From Polytrichum commune (taxonomy: Eukaryota > Streptophyta > Polytrichopsida > Polytrichales > Polytrichaceae): a DNA stretch of 64,000 bases. Made by a program: the position numbers and the translations under genes. Under the pieces are notes generated by a model, which searched no databases, was not told the DNA's origin, and worked only from the letters and a program-made list of their open reading frames with translations. Where the stretch lies: assembly GCA_950295325.1 (NCBI GenBank), contig OX485809.1:436001-500000 (forward strand), in the 5' to 3' direction. Shown piece by piece: positions 22,679 through 33,959 of the stretch (position 1 is its first letter; each line of letters begins with the position of its first letter).

Positions 22679-25600
22679 ATGACACAGTATTGGATGAACC
22701 CGCATGTGCAGGAAAAAGTAATGGCAACCTTTAGATCGGCCGAATGGTTTGAGGCAACGAGGGGTCTACGCAGCACGGGTCTGGATGTGTTGAGGCTTTC
22801 AACGAGGGATGTCAGCAAGGAGGAGTTGGCACAAGCATTTGGTCCAAAGTCTAGTAAGAATGGGTGGCGTTATGATTACCGCCTCACACCGGAAGCGGCT
22901 AGAGAAGTTGAAGAATTGTACTGTAGAGTGACTTCGAAAAATAGAATTACCAACAATGAAATTACTTTACAATTTGCTCGGGGACTCTTTCTTGAGGGTA
23001 GGGGTGTTCAAGTCAATTGGGCGGCCTTTGCTGCACATCTTCATTCTCACAGAGAGGTGTGCTCTGTGAAAGCTGAAAATACTGACAAGAGGCAACGTGA
23101 GGAAGGATCTACTGGGGTCCTCTTGCATCCCCCTAAAGCATCTGCGGTTAGGTCATCTGTCGTAGCTAGGACGAGCTCTTCTGCTCCCATTTCAGGGTTG
23201 GGACCACTTCCTGTTAGATCTCATTCCGAGGTTAGAATGGGTAGAGGGAAAATGACATTTGCCAAGGCTTTAGCGCCTCCTAATTGGTCCTTAGTAGACA
23301 TTAAGGGCATGAAAGCCACAATGCTCACTAAAGAACAATTGTGTGCGAGTTTAAAGGAGAAAGTACAGGTTCTGAAATTAGAGGGAGAGAAAAAAAATAC
23401 TGGGGCTCAAGGGGTTGATCTTTTGTTATCCCAACATGAAGCCATTTACAATGCAGCACTTGCTGAATTTGAGAAATCAGATGTGAAAGTTATCGCAGCC
23501 AAGGCAGTTTTTCAAAACTTAGAGACCATCCTCGAAGAGCTTTTGGGGAAAAGATCTGGTCTTCTGGACGTTGGTTACGGTGGCTCTGATATTGGGCGAT
23601 TTGATTCTGAAATTGCCCAAAAGAAAGATGCCTTGAGGTTGGCATTTGAAACCCTCAAGGAATTAGAATGTTAGAAAGCATGTGAGAGGATGACTGAGAG
23701 GTATGCATATGATAAGCTTAGGGTTAGCAAAGAGGAGTCTGATGACCTACAAGAAGGCCAGGGCTTAGATAATAAAGAATACAAATCTATCTTGGTCATG
23801 CTGAAGTCCTTGGAGTCCTTGCTTCCTGCTTTTGAGCACCAAATATTAAGAATGGAGAAGGGGGGAGGTGCAATCCTCTATCCACAACCCCTTCCCTCAC
23901 ATCCAGACTCCCCAAAAGACACTATTGCCATACTTAACCCTTGTCCTGTATGCAATTTGTGGTATGAATGTCACGAGCATTTGGCAGCTAGCTGTGGCCA
24001 CACCTACCATCCCTGGTGTTTTACTGAACATGCCAAAAATTCCCTTGCATGTTTAGTTCCTGGATGTGGAGAAGATTTTGACAAGAGTTGCCTCACAGCA
24101 TGGGGAATTAGGCCTTGTGGAGAGCATGGGCGGACGCCTCCAAGTCTGACCTTAAACAACATATCTCGTGGATGTGGTGAGCACACTTACTTCTTCTTGC
24201 ATTATTTCATGTGTTTATTTCTGATTTGGTGAAAGGGCTGATGTATATATGTTTGCAAACATTCCTAGCACTCCTGATTTTCGTTCCTTTCTCCTTATGT
24301 GTTGAGCATGCATGCGAGTTTCTTCAAGATAAAGCCTTTTCCTTCTATGTTTCATGGATGAATAATAATTACTTTGCAAGCAATATTGAGTGTTTAGGAA
24401 TGTGTTTAGACTTCATTGAATTCCTTTGAAGTCAAGGGTGAATTCTGTGGGTCGAAGGATTAGTGAAAAGTAATGCCCAAGGAGGTTTGGGAGTCCATTT
24501 CAAAATTCAAGAACTTTGTATATTCCTTGGCATTGGCACAAAGTCCTTTATGACTACTTGGTAATTTGAGATGTTCAATTTTGATTTTCATACATTACTT
24601 GCCTTCTAGGTACTTTACTTTGTTTGGCTTCCTTTCAGTATTAAAGTCCTTCAGAGGTCCTGAAACATATCAAAAAGTCCTTCAAAGGTCCTGAACCATA
24701 CCAAAAGTCCTTCAAAGGTCCTGAACCATACCAAAAAGTCCTTCATAGGTCCTGAATCAAACCAAAAATACATCAACAATCCCTGAATTTTCCTTGACTG
24801 ACATGGTGGTTTCCTTTTGCATGGCAAAGTACTTGTAGCCTTCCTCAATTACTACTTTTACCTTCCTGAAATATTTAGGGAAAAATTCCTTTGAACTATA
24901 ATTGCAGCAAATAAAACATTGATTTTGATTTACTTGTTGGTTTTCCACATTCAGGAACTATTTTAGAACATGGGGCATCATGCTATGCCCCATCTAGCTC
25001 ACCTTCGACTGGATCACCACACTCATTGGCTACTGTGAATATACTTGGACTCCCCACCCCTAAACAAACACCCGAGGGCTCACACCAAGATTCCCCTGCT
25101 GGTTCACCTCATTTATCACATGAGGATTCACCCAATAGTGTTACTACCGGCCCGTCGATTGCAAAAAAACCTCTTCAAGCTTGCACCATTTGTGCATTAA
25201 ATCCAGCCAAAGTTTGCCTTTAGGTGGGATCCCTTTCAAGAACAATTCAAATGATCGGTTTCATCTATGCCCTTCGTAGTTTGTATTTCAATTGTTTAGG
25301 TTGCTAACAATGTGTGTGGATGGCTGCAGGACTGTGGACATGCAGATTTTTGTTTTGCATGTGTTCAAGGTCTAACAACTTGCCCCACATGTTCAACCAC
25401 AATAAAAGGGTGGCACCTTCTACAACCCAACTCCCCTCCTGTACATCCCTTGGTCCTATCTCTGAAAGCGGCATTTAATTCCTCCATCATGTGCAACACT
25501 TCCAACCAGGTGACCACAAGAAAAAAAAAGGTGCGCTGCAATGTGTAGAGGGTTTAGGGGATGATCCAATCCTAGGTAATAGTTCTCTTACGGATAGTGA

Positions 25601-25868
25601 TGATGATGATGTTGATGCAGGATTACTGACTTGGGTTGCAAGTTTAGACAAAGTGAGTGAAACCCAGTTCAGTAATCTAGAGTCCGAGCCTCAACCTGAT
25701 ACTACTTTAGATAATACAGTTGAGGGTTTTGAGAGTCAAGGCACACAAGAAGACAACACGAGGGAAAAGAAAAAAAGGAAAAAAAATCCGACACAGCCTG
25801 CCCCCTTTCCACGAGTTCAAACCAGGCTGCGAGGGCCTCCTGCTCCCATAAAAGGGAAAAAAAAATGA
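22679..25868 (+). pseudogene. Gene A: coiled-coil protein with two zinc-finger/RING motifs, unrecognised family
   Basis: Three exons can be joined: 22679-24176 (donor GTGAGC), 24955-25223 and 25330-25868. The N-terminal domain ends EITLQFARGLFLEGRG, VQVNWAAFAAHL and is shared with gene B. A long helical coiled-coil region follows (about 23290-23850). Next is a zinc-finger motif CPVCNLWYECHEHLAASCGH, then PWCF, H, CLVPGC, resembling a RING-H2 variant. Exon 2 to 3 encodes a C3HC4 RING: CTICALNPAKVCL then DCGHADFCFAC and CPTC. The C-terminus is acidic (TDSDDDDVDAG) then basic, suggesting nuclear location. RING proteins usually act as ubiquitin ligases, so that role is an inference. Lesions: TAG at about 23672 within the coiled coil, TAG at 25221 at the end of exon 2 where CAG would give a phase-consistent junction, and a frame change near the A9 run at about 25518. 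Probably a recent pseudogene. Confidence 0.6.
24644..24766. repeat. About 4 x 33-bp intronic tandem repeat
   Basis: Units built on AAAGTCCTTCAAAGGTCCTG followed by AACCATACC, in the first intron of gene A. Copies are slightly variable in length (32-33 bp). Confidence 0.85.
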
Positions 25869-26565
25869 TGAAATTGTCTTAGAGCTTTCAAGTTATCTTT
25901 CTTGGTTTCATCGGCCTTAGTATGTTTAGAAATTTAGTCAATGTACATCAACAAAACATTGTTTTGGCATTTGGTATTCTGTTCAAAATGGGAAGCCACT
26001 TTTTGAATTCAAGAGCATTGCACTTGGACTCTCATCATTGCATGTGTTAATTCCCCAACTAATCATTGTATCTCTACTTTGATCCTCATTCCACATGTTT
26101 TACTAGTGTTCAATCATGCACCTGATTGTGAATTTCCTAGTCATCATTGCCTTTATATGGCCTCAATTGCACAAGGTACATTTCCTCGCAAACCCCCCCT
26201 CCCTTGTATCATTTCAATTTATGAATACCATTTGAGTTTAGGAGTACTTCCCCTTGCCTTAATTAAGTTCAAATGACCATCTCATTAGGTGTAGTCGAGT
26301 TCATAGTACATCTATGTATTAATGACTAATGTGGACACAATGTGCAGGTTGCATGAAATAATTGCTACTTCTATGTGAGAAACTATTCCAACCCAGCCTA
26401 CTATGTAAAGTTTCTTTCTCTACCTGGTCTCTTCCATTTTGTCAGCCCCCTCCCACTCTTCCTCTCTTCATTCTCCATCTCCCTCCTCCTTCTTAGCTTC
26501 CCTTCCATATCTCTCTTCCTCAGCTTCCTCCCCTTCACTTCCATATCTACACTTTGCATTCCAGG
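25869..26565. other. Spacer between genes A and B
   Basis: About 700 bp, AT-rich at first, then pyrimidine-rich at 26420-26560 (CTCCCTCCTCC, CTTCCT repeats). The pyrimidine-rich part is either a gene B core promoter/5' leader or, with TTCCAG directly before ATG, the end of a 5' intron. Confidence 0.4.
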
Positions 26566-27045
26566 ATGGTTGAGAGTAATTGGGGTTCATTTGAGTGGTT
26601 CAGGGACCATGTGGGTCTTCCTGCTATGGGTTTGAATCCTAGGAAGGTTGATTTTGAGGGGCAAGATGGCTTGATTCGGGAATGTGATAGTCTATGGGGA
26701 ATTAGGCAAGGTCATGGTGGTTATCATTTCATGGATGCAGGTCCCAAGGATCTACAGGAGAGGATCCTTACCTTGTGGCCCTTGGTTTACCAAAGAGAAT
26801 GGCCACAAGCTAAAGAAATTAGCCTCTCCTTTGCACTTGGAGTCATGGCTGAGAGGAGAGGTAGTACAGTCAATTGGGCCTTATTTGCAGCTGTGGTTCA
26901 AATCTCTGGCTATAAAGCACATAAGTGTCCACATTCAGATTTTGTGACACTTAGCTCTCCTAGTACTTCACCTGTCACAACAAACATAAAGGGAAAGGGT
27001 AAATCTCCTATTACCTCTCCTAAGTTGCCAGCTTGTGAGAGAGTG

Positions 27046-27162
27046 AGTGATGCTCCTGTTGCAGGTCAGAAGAGAGTGAGTGATGCTCCTGTTGCAGGTC
27101 AGAAGAGAGTGAGTGATGCTCCTGTTGTAGGTCAGAAGAGAGTGAGTGAGGCTCCTATGAAC
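27046..27162 (+). repeat. 3.5 x 33-bp coding tandem repeat in gene B
   Basis: Encodes repeated RVSDAPVAGQK; the last unit is changed to RVSEAPM. All units keep frame. Confidence 0.95.
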
Positions 27163-27393
27163 TCTCCCAATCCCTCATTTGTAAATGAAGATCATGTTTG
27201 GAATATGAAGAAAGAAGCACTTGGAAAAAAAATCGAACTCCTGATGAGGTTGTTGAGTGATAGAGATGCATTTGTGATTGGTCTAAGGGCAGAGATTAAG
27301 CTTGTTCAAAGTAATCTTAGCCAGGTTGGATACCAAACCTTGCAGTGCAAGGAACGCCTTGAAGTGGCGCGTGCACAACAAACTGCTTGTGGT

Positions 27394-28255
27394 CAGGGTT
27401 GTCTATCGTGACGTCCTGCCACCGTCATGACGTGTCGTGTCGGGGCGGACCCCTCCGTCACGACATAATAGGGTCCACGTAGGGTCATACTAGGGGGAAG
27501 CTAGTAGGGTGGGTAAAATACTTACCTTCTTGCCAAGGTGGCATCCAATGTGGTAGAAAAATCCGACGTGGATGTGCATATTTCCCTTGCCAGGTAAATC
27601 ATTTTGCCTTTGTGTTTATCATTCTGTTAAAATCAAAGTAGTAAAATATGACAAATGAGGGTGTGGGGGGGAGGGGAACGGAGCGGACGGGGACGGGAAC
27701 GGGGGCGGGAATGGATGCGGACGGGGGGGACGCCGGATGGAGGGCTGGATGGGGGCCGGATGGGGTACGGATGGGGGCCGGATTGGGGTTCAGATTGGGG
27801 GGGGAGGGGGTTCGGATGGGGGGGAGGGGGTTCGGATTAGGGGGGGCCGGGTTCAGATGGGGGGGGGGAGGGGGTTCGGATGGGGGGGGGGGGGGGGGCG
27901 GTCGGATAGGGGGGGGGCCGGGTGCCGGATTGGGGGGGGGGGGGGCGGATGAGGGCCGGATGGGGTGCCGGATGGGGGAGGGGAACGTAGGGAGTGGGGG
28001 GAACGGGGGGGGGGGGACGGGCGCTAGTAATTTTTTTCCCACTTTACCTCTACTTTGCTGACATGGCACCATACGTGGACATCGTAAATCCTACGTGTCC
28101 TAATTGGGGTAATGTAATTACACAAAAAAATACAGTAAAATTCAAGTTCGTCAGGATAAAGACGGCATCCGGCATAATGTCGTGACAGATACGTGTCGTG
28201 ACGCCACGACATTATGTCGGGATTAGCCTCCGTCACGACACAATAGACAACCCTG
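27394..28255 (-). mobile_element. hAT-like MITE with G-run core (family copy A), 862 bp
   Basis: Ends start CAGGGTTGTCTAT on the left and CAGGGTTGTCTATTGTG on the right (read inward). A perfect 8-bp duplication CTTGTGGT flanks it (27386-27393, 28256-28263). Subterminal palindromes of the type TCCGTCACGACA/GTCGTGACGG occur at both ends. It lies inside an exon of gene B, and removal with one duplication restores the frame. Compared with copies at 53010 and 61390 it is in reverse orientation; 63795 is in the same orientation as this one. Internal sequence is a long G-rich array, not a transposase. Confidence 0.95.
27660..28024 (+). repeat. Extreme G-run array inside the hAT-like MITE
   Basis: About 360 bases made almost entirely of runs of 3-10 G separated by short spacers such as CGGAT, TTCGGAT and GCC. 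Many runs of four or more G lie close together, so quadruplex folding of this strand is expected. Long open frames on both strands here are a by-product of low complexity. Confidence 0.95.
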
Positions 28256-28839
28256 CTTGTGGTCCTGAGGCTGATGCAGACTTTCACATTTTTTGTGCAT
28301 TGGAAGTAAAACATGCTCTTGATGAATTAGTTTCCCTTGTTGGAGAAGGTGACACTCTTCAAAATAACATTGATTCTATACAAAAAAGACTGGATTCTGA
28401 AATTGGTGCCAAAAAAAATATTCAGCATGATTACCATGCTACCTTGGCACAATACTGTGCTATAGATCAGAAGATGATGACTATTAAGTCATCCCAAGAA
28501 ATCCCCAATGTTGGAATTAAAACTTCTGAAGCCCTCAATTCTGCAAGAACAATTCCAGGTATACACTTAACACTCACCCACATGATTTAACATATATATG
28601 TTATTCTTATTTGATTGTAGTGTTTTCTTCCTACTTGCCAGTTGTACTCATAAGTTGTGATGTTGCAGATGTTTGCCAACCCAATCAACAACAACATGTT
28701 CATCACATAGAGTAGTCCTCATTTTTCGGTTCACATCTTTCTCTTTTTTGTCAATTCAAATCTTGTTAAGTTGTGCTTGTGCAGATTTGCTAGCACCTGC
28801 ACCAACACTACCATTTATACTCAGTTCTTGTCATTATGT

Positions 28840-29657
28840 CACGGGTAGATCACTTAGTGCATTTTAAAAACGACGTGCGGCATAATATAGAGAGATTTAA
28901 AATCATTTGAAATAAAAATTATAAAGGAATTCCAAATAATGAAGGGGCCATTAAATGTAGACAATCCCATTATAAGTAAGTTAGATGGACATAAAACATG
29001 GGCCATTATTTTTTTATAAAATTAATATAGGGGCTGAAGATAAGGATCCTAGAAGGTATGTTTAGTATGGTATGTAAATGGGTCAGCATTTTGTAAACTG
29101 CATGTTGTGTTTGTGAACACACGGACACTTTTCCTTTATTTCCACCCTTACCCTATTTGTGGTGTACTTGGCGTTATTTTGTACGCGCTGTAACATTGTG
29201 GACTCCACCCTAAATTGTAAATTCTAAACCCGCTTTACTATGCTCTGTGTTTTTGGTCACTTGCATTGCAATGACCGCTATGGTATTTGTGTTGGCATCT
29301 CCTATGTGTTTTCATCATAACAGTGTTTGCAATGGTCTCCTATGTGTTTTCTTCATTACTTTGTTTGCAATGATATTACTGTTTGCATCCTTCTTTGTTT
29401 CCATGCTTTCCCTCAACACTCGTCAATTGCGTTAGGAAGTAGATTGGTTTTTATTACTTAAAAGGAATATAGAGCACAAAAAATTGCAGTGACTTGAACA
29501 ATATAAGTAATGGAAGGGTGCAAACAAATGGGCCATTTTTGAAATTTAAGTAATTATAGGGAGGCTTTAATTCAGCCCTTGAAGGTAAATAGCCCCAAAA
29601 CAAAAAACCCCTAGCCGCATGTGATGCACAAAAATGCCTTAGAGTGATCTACCCGTG
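28840..29657. mobile_element. MITE with CACGGGTAGATCACT ends, 818 bp, 8-bp TSD
   Basis: Both ends read inward start CACGGGTAGATCACT (15 identical bases), followed by partly matching subterminal sequence ending in GTGCGGC/ATGCGGC. A perfect 8-bp duplication CATTATGT flanks it (28832-28839, 29658-29665). It sits in the last exon of gene B, and the collapsed site continues the frame (CHYVDIGTLAQPP). The ends resemble the 410-bp MITEs at 56004 and 59943. The 8-bp duplication suggests hAT-type mobilisation. Confidence 0.92.
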
Positions 29658-29834
29658 CATTATGTAGATATAGGAACACTTGCACAACCTCCATCAACAA
29701 CACATGGCTTGTCATTGTTGAGTGATGTGGCATCCACTCCTACAACAGGTCATGCATCCTCTTATGGACCAGCATCAAGGACAAGACGCAATTTGAGGAT
29801 GGGGGTTTCCACCTCTCAAACTAAAACACTATGA

Positions 29835-31870
29835 ACCCTAAAGGTAAGTCCTCTACAACTCTTCCTCTATCAAGCCTGAAGGTAAGTTTATTCCTAGATT
29901 TAGGTATATGATGCACAAAGTTTTCATATTTACATTGTCTGCAATTGACAAAGGATTTACATGCATGCAAACAAAACAAGCAGGATCTAGTGTCATAAGG
30001 GTTCATGTTGCATCATACTTAAGTTGTTTAATGCGTTGGGTCACTCCTGACACATTTGTTGTTTGCATGTACATAAATGTTTTGGGAGCTCTTCTATGCT
30101 GAAGTTCATTCTCTACCATCTACTATATGAATACTTATAGTTCCTAGACAATTTGTAGACAAAACAGTTTTGATATTGTGTTCCAATCTTCAGTTGCAAT
30201 GCTCCACTTCTTGGTATTGAGCCTAGACTGTGATGGAGAACTGTAATGCTACATTGTATGGAACTAATTTTTGGGAAGAGCCTTGATTCAAAAATATTGA
30301 TGTAAGTTATGCATGTTCTCCTTTGAAAATATCTTTCAGCCCACTCCTAGTGTTTGTGTCACTCTAGGATGTCATAGTAGTCTACACCTCAACAACTGTA
30401 TGTTATGGAACTCTGTCCATTTCAATGTGTATGTTGTATGTTGTATGGAGTCCTTAACTGACATGTTCATGTGATGACTTAACTTAGTGATCGTTTGCTT
30501 TGTGGAGCAATTTCAAGAGTGATGGATGTTCAGATCCCCTTCAGATCCACCTCGGGTCGCGCTTCTAGTGTGTTCGTTCTTCCGTTTTAATCAACTGCCA
30601 CGAAACAGAGGTTGTAATTGTAACTGGAATTCTTATCATGCCTTTTTTGTGTCAAAGCAAGGTGAATGACAAAAGATTCCAAGTTAGATTTTCAAGACAA
30701 GGAGATTTTCAAGGTTATACTCTAGGTTACATGCAAGTATGGGGTATAGTAGTAGAGACATAGTTTGAAAATAACCGATCACTTGGCAATAAGTTCCCCT
30801 CCAGATTCAAGTCATTGTCTCCCTAACAAGACTTCAGCTTGCAAGACACCTTGGGTAGGTTCTCAAACCTACTTTTATGCATGTATGTGTAGTGCAACAC
30901 TCAAAATAAGACACCAAGGATATGTGAAGGGTCTGTGTAACCTCTTTACACCTCGACTTCAATGAAATAAGGAGAATCTCTTCGGCTGTAATTGTTGTGG
31001 ATTGTGAACCGATTTTTGTGGGACTGTTTTACCCCGAATGGCACAGTTCAAGGCAGTCAATTGGCTATGGCCTTACAATTTGAAGTGTTACATACCTCAA
31101 ATTTGACTTTTCAATTGGAATTACTCATGCTACGTTTGCACAAGATTTTGAATGTTATAAGACTATGAATTTTATGAAGCACTTACTCCAAACTTGCATA
31201 AGACAAAATTGGAGCACTTAGTCCAGTTCACACTCAAAGTCTGTGGTAATTGCTCCAATCTTGTCATATGCAAGTTTGGACTAAGTGCTCCAATTTGTCA
31301 TAGTCCAAATTCTGCTGAATCACATGCTAGGTCAATTTTGTCACATGGTACGTCAATCACATGCTTCAAAAGCTTGGTTTGTCACTTCAACAAAGTGCTC
31401 CAATTTTGTTGTCCATTCTAGCTTGCTGAGAACATACATAAGAAGGGGGCAAGGGTTGAGGGGCTACACAGGATGGAAAAGTTTCATGATATGAGGTCTA
31501 AGAAATATGAATGGGCTAATCTTTTTGTCAATTCCAACCTCCAAATTCAAAGCAAAGGATATGAAAAACAATTGCACACGCTATTATGTGAGACATGTGA
31601 GGCATAGAGAAGCATGGTTACACATTTGAAAGTAAATGGTCTACATAGCAAATCCCATGCTCGTTACACATAAAATGGTTAGACCCTTGTCATTGTGTCT
31701 TTTTCATTCAATAGTGAGCACGCATTGTCACATTCAGAAATATATGATAAGGCTATAAAATTGTACCAAAAACGCTATAAACATGCTCTAAGAGCATATG
31801 CATGCAAATTGGCCACATGAAGACACCATCCGGGATCTCACTCAAGGGAGTGCATGATTGGTTTTGGTTC
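29835..31870. other. Spacer after gene B
   Basis: No gene recognised. Bases about 31185-31310 hold an imperfect inverted repeat: TTGGAGCACTTAGTCCA near 31210 pairs with TGGACTAAGTGCTCCAA near 31276. Confidence 0.45.
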
Positions 31871-31899
31871 AGGTTACGGTAGATGACTGCTTGAGGTCA

Positions 31900-33110
31900 A
31901 CAAGAAGCTGAAGCTGGATTATTTGACTCAAACGCCATTTCTGAAGTTCAAGTTGTTACTGGGGTAAAAAGAAAGCGTGGTGATAATAGTGGCAACAAAT
32001 CTCTGACCCAAAAGACTGATGAGGGTATTGCAACATCCAAGGATACCTTGACTTCGAGAGGAGAAGAGATTACCAATCTAAAGCCTGGGGTTTACGCTGT
32101 GAAGGTTCAAAAGTTGGAAAAGATACTCAGCTCATGTCTAAAACAACAAAACTAGGAGCCAAAGGAAAATGCAGCCAAGCAGCACAACCAAGAAAGGAAG
32201 GGAGGTGTGAACCAATCCAAGTTCAGTTGAAGAATGAAATGCCACCACCTCAGGACCAAGAAGAGGTGAGTAGGAAGACCAACTAGAGTGAACTAGGTCA
32301 AGTTTTTGGGCAACTATGTACTTCAGCAAAGCGTACTGAGAATTTATTGTCAAATATGTTAAGGCATGCTGGTCCAGAATTTTGTGGGATAAGCTAAAAG
32401 ACATAACAGAGGAGATTAAGTTAGGACAACATGATGACATGTATCAACCGGAAGGAGAAAAGATGGATGAGGGGATGACAATTTTATAAGAGCAAATTTG
32501 AGAGTTGCATAAGCAAATAGAGTTAGAAAAAGATAAGAACCACCGTTGAGGACAAGAGGTATCTCAACTCAAAAAGAGTATACATGACCGGGCAACACAG
32601 ATACAAAGAAAGGAGGAAGAAGCCCTGCGAAAAGAAACAGCAAAGTTAAAAGGCTACTTACATACCAAACAACAACAATATGAGAAGGCTGAGGCAGAGT
32701 TAGCAAAAGTGAGGTTGGATAGCTAAAAGGACGCCTTAATCCACAAAAACATAGTGATGAAATTGGAGCAAAAAGAAAACTTGCTGAGAGCCCAGTTGAA
32801 ATCCAATGAGGAGAGTCAATTAATTCAGATCCAGACCCTTAAAGATCAGGTGACGGATCTCGAAAATCAAGAAAAACAACATCAGAGATATGAAGAAGCC
32901 AACATACAAATGATGATCAGGTTAGCAGCTTATGAACAATGGGCTGCCAATACAGATTCCGAAACAGTGAAACTTAAGAAGTTTCAAGAAAAGGTGTCGG
33001 CAAAAACAAAGCATGTACTCCAAATCTTACATAAGGAGATTGAGAAACTAACAAGAGAGAATGAGAGATTCAGGTTCCAATCTGAAGGGATATAAAAATG
33101 CCTAGATCAA
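31900..33110 (+). pseudogene. Decayed coiled-coil ORF
   Basis: Stitching frames gives a charged helical protein: VKVQKLEKILSSCLKQQ, then about 32480-33095 heptad-rich sequence such as KEEEALRKETAKLKGYL, EKAEAELAKVRLDS and QTLKDQVTDLENQEKQHQ. Several stop codons (for example near 32154, 32488 and 32725) interrupt it; the longest intact piece is 32754-33095. Family not recognised; a retroelement or a structural gene relic are both possible. Confidence 0.5.
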
Positions 33111-33237
33111 GAGAAAAGAGAAGAATTGCCAAAGGATAGGGCAACCGAAGGGGGGATGCACTGAAAGAAATATTCTGCAACTTAAATTCAACAGTGTCTA
33201 TTAGTCAAATTTATCAGTTACCCGGAAAATAAGTCTG

Positions 33238-33846
33238 ATGAGTTCAAGGTTATCACATCTCAAAGTTGGCACAAAAATGACAAAGCAGCAGTTTGCTGGA
33301 CTATGGCAAAGGTCAACTTCAATTGCAAAGGACACATTGATGTTTATGTGGGCTCTAAGGGATCTTAGATTACCCTTAGGAGTTGCAAAACTGATAGCTA
33401 TAAATCCGTCTTTCTTTATAACTAGATTTTGTTTAAGGGCAATAGGATGGATGTCGGAACACCACCAGCTATTTTATTCAAATCAGAATCTTAAAAATCC
33501 ATTGCCCAACATGAAGCCATATACAGAGATTGAATTCAAAAGAGTCAAAGAATTGATTGAAGAACACAAGGAGGAATTCAACAAAGCAATGGCAGTGTTT
33601 AGAAGGGAAGATACAAGTATTTTCCAAGAGGCAGCTGAGAATCACACATGGCTGGTCCAACATTACCCAACCTCATTTCCAACCCAGTTTCAAACCATTA
33701 GAGTAAAGGAGTATGCAACCGCTATGATAAGAATCTTTGGGACTACTATGGAAAGACATGGTTTCTATATACATAGAGAACACACTATTCTGATGCTTCC
33801 AAATTACAACCCTTGCATTGTACGAACATCGAACTACAGATCCTGA
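33238..33846 (+). CDS. Hypothetical 202-aa ORF
   Basis: Open for 202 codons, starting MSSRLSHLKVGTKMTKQQF with an aromatic and helical composition (FITRFCLRAIGWMSEHH, EIEFKRVKELIEEHKEEF). It directly follows the decayed coiled-coil segment in the same orientation, so the two may come from one ancestral gene or element. No domain recognised and no paralogue in the window. Codon content looks protein-like, but origin and expression are unknown. Confidence 0.4.
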   Translation: MSSRLSHLKVGTKMTKQQFAGLWQRSTSIAKDTLMFMWALRDLRLPLGVAKLIAINPSFFITRFCLRAIGWMSEHHQLFYSNQNLKNPLPNMKPYTEIEFKRVKELIEEHKEEFNKAMAVFRREDTSIFQEAAENHTWLVQHYPTSFPTQFQTIRVKEYATAMIRIFGTTMERHGFYIHREHTILMLPNYNPCIVRTSNYRS

Positions 33847-33959
33847 GGGCAGGATCTCTTCAATGAAGGGGATGAAATGCTAAACATATTCTATAGAATA
33901 TTTAGCATCAGTTTAGTATGAAGGCACTAAGTAGATAAACAGAGCAGGTAGGAGGTTAG

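Larger units (their letters stand above)
26566..29834 (+). pseudogene. Gene B: tandem paralogue of gene A, split by two transposons
   Basis: The frame starts ATG at 26566 and runs to 27393, where an 862-bp element is inserted. It resumes at 28264 in the same frame after collapse of the 8-bp duplication (TACG then PEADADFHIFCALE). The exon ends at 28558 (donor GTATAC). A small exon begins at 28669 after GCAG, and a last exon from 28785 is interrupted at 28839 by a second element and resumes at 29666, ending TGA at 29834 with SRTRRNLRMGVSTSQTKTL. The N-terminal domain (LIRECDSLWGIRQG, EISLSFALGVMAERRG, STVNWALFAAV) matches gene A. It has an 11-residue repeat RVSDAPVAGQK and a coiled coil (28300-28560), but no RING was found. 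The small exon at 28669-28712 does not splice cleanly to the last exon, so the 3' model is tentative. As it stands the gene cannot give a full protein unless the inserts are spliced or excised. Confidence 0.6.

Noticed and set aside
27648-28072. Long open frames of 130-157 codons on both strands, rich in Gly or Pro
   Set aside because: They lie entirely in the G-run array of the MITE; low complexity removes stop codons in several frames at once.
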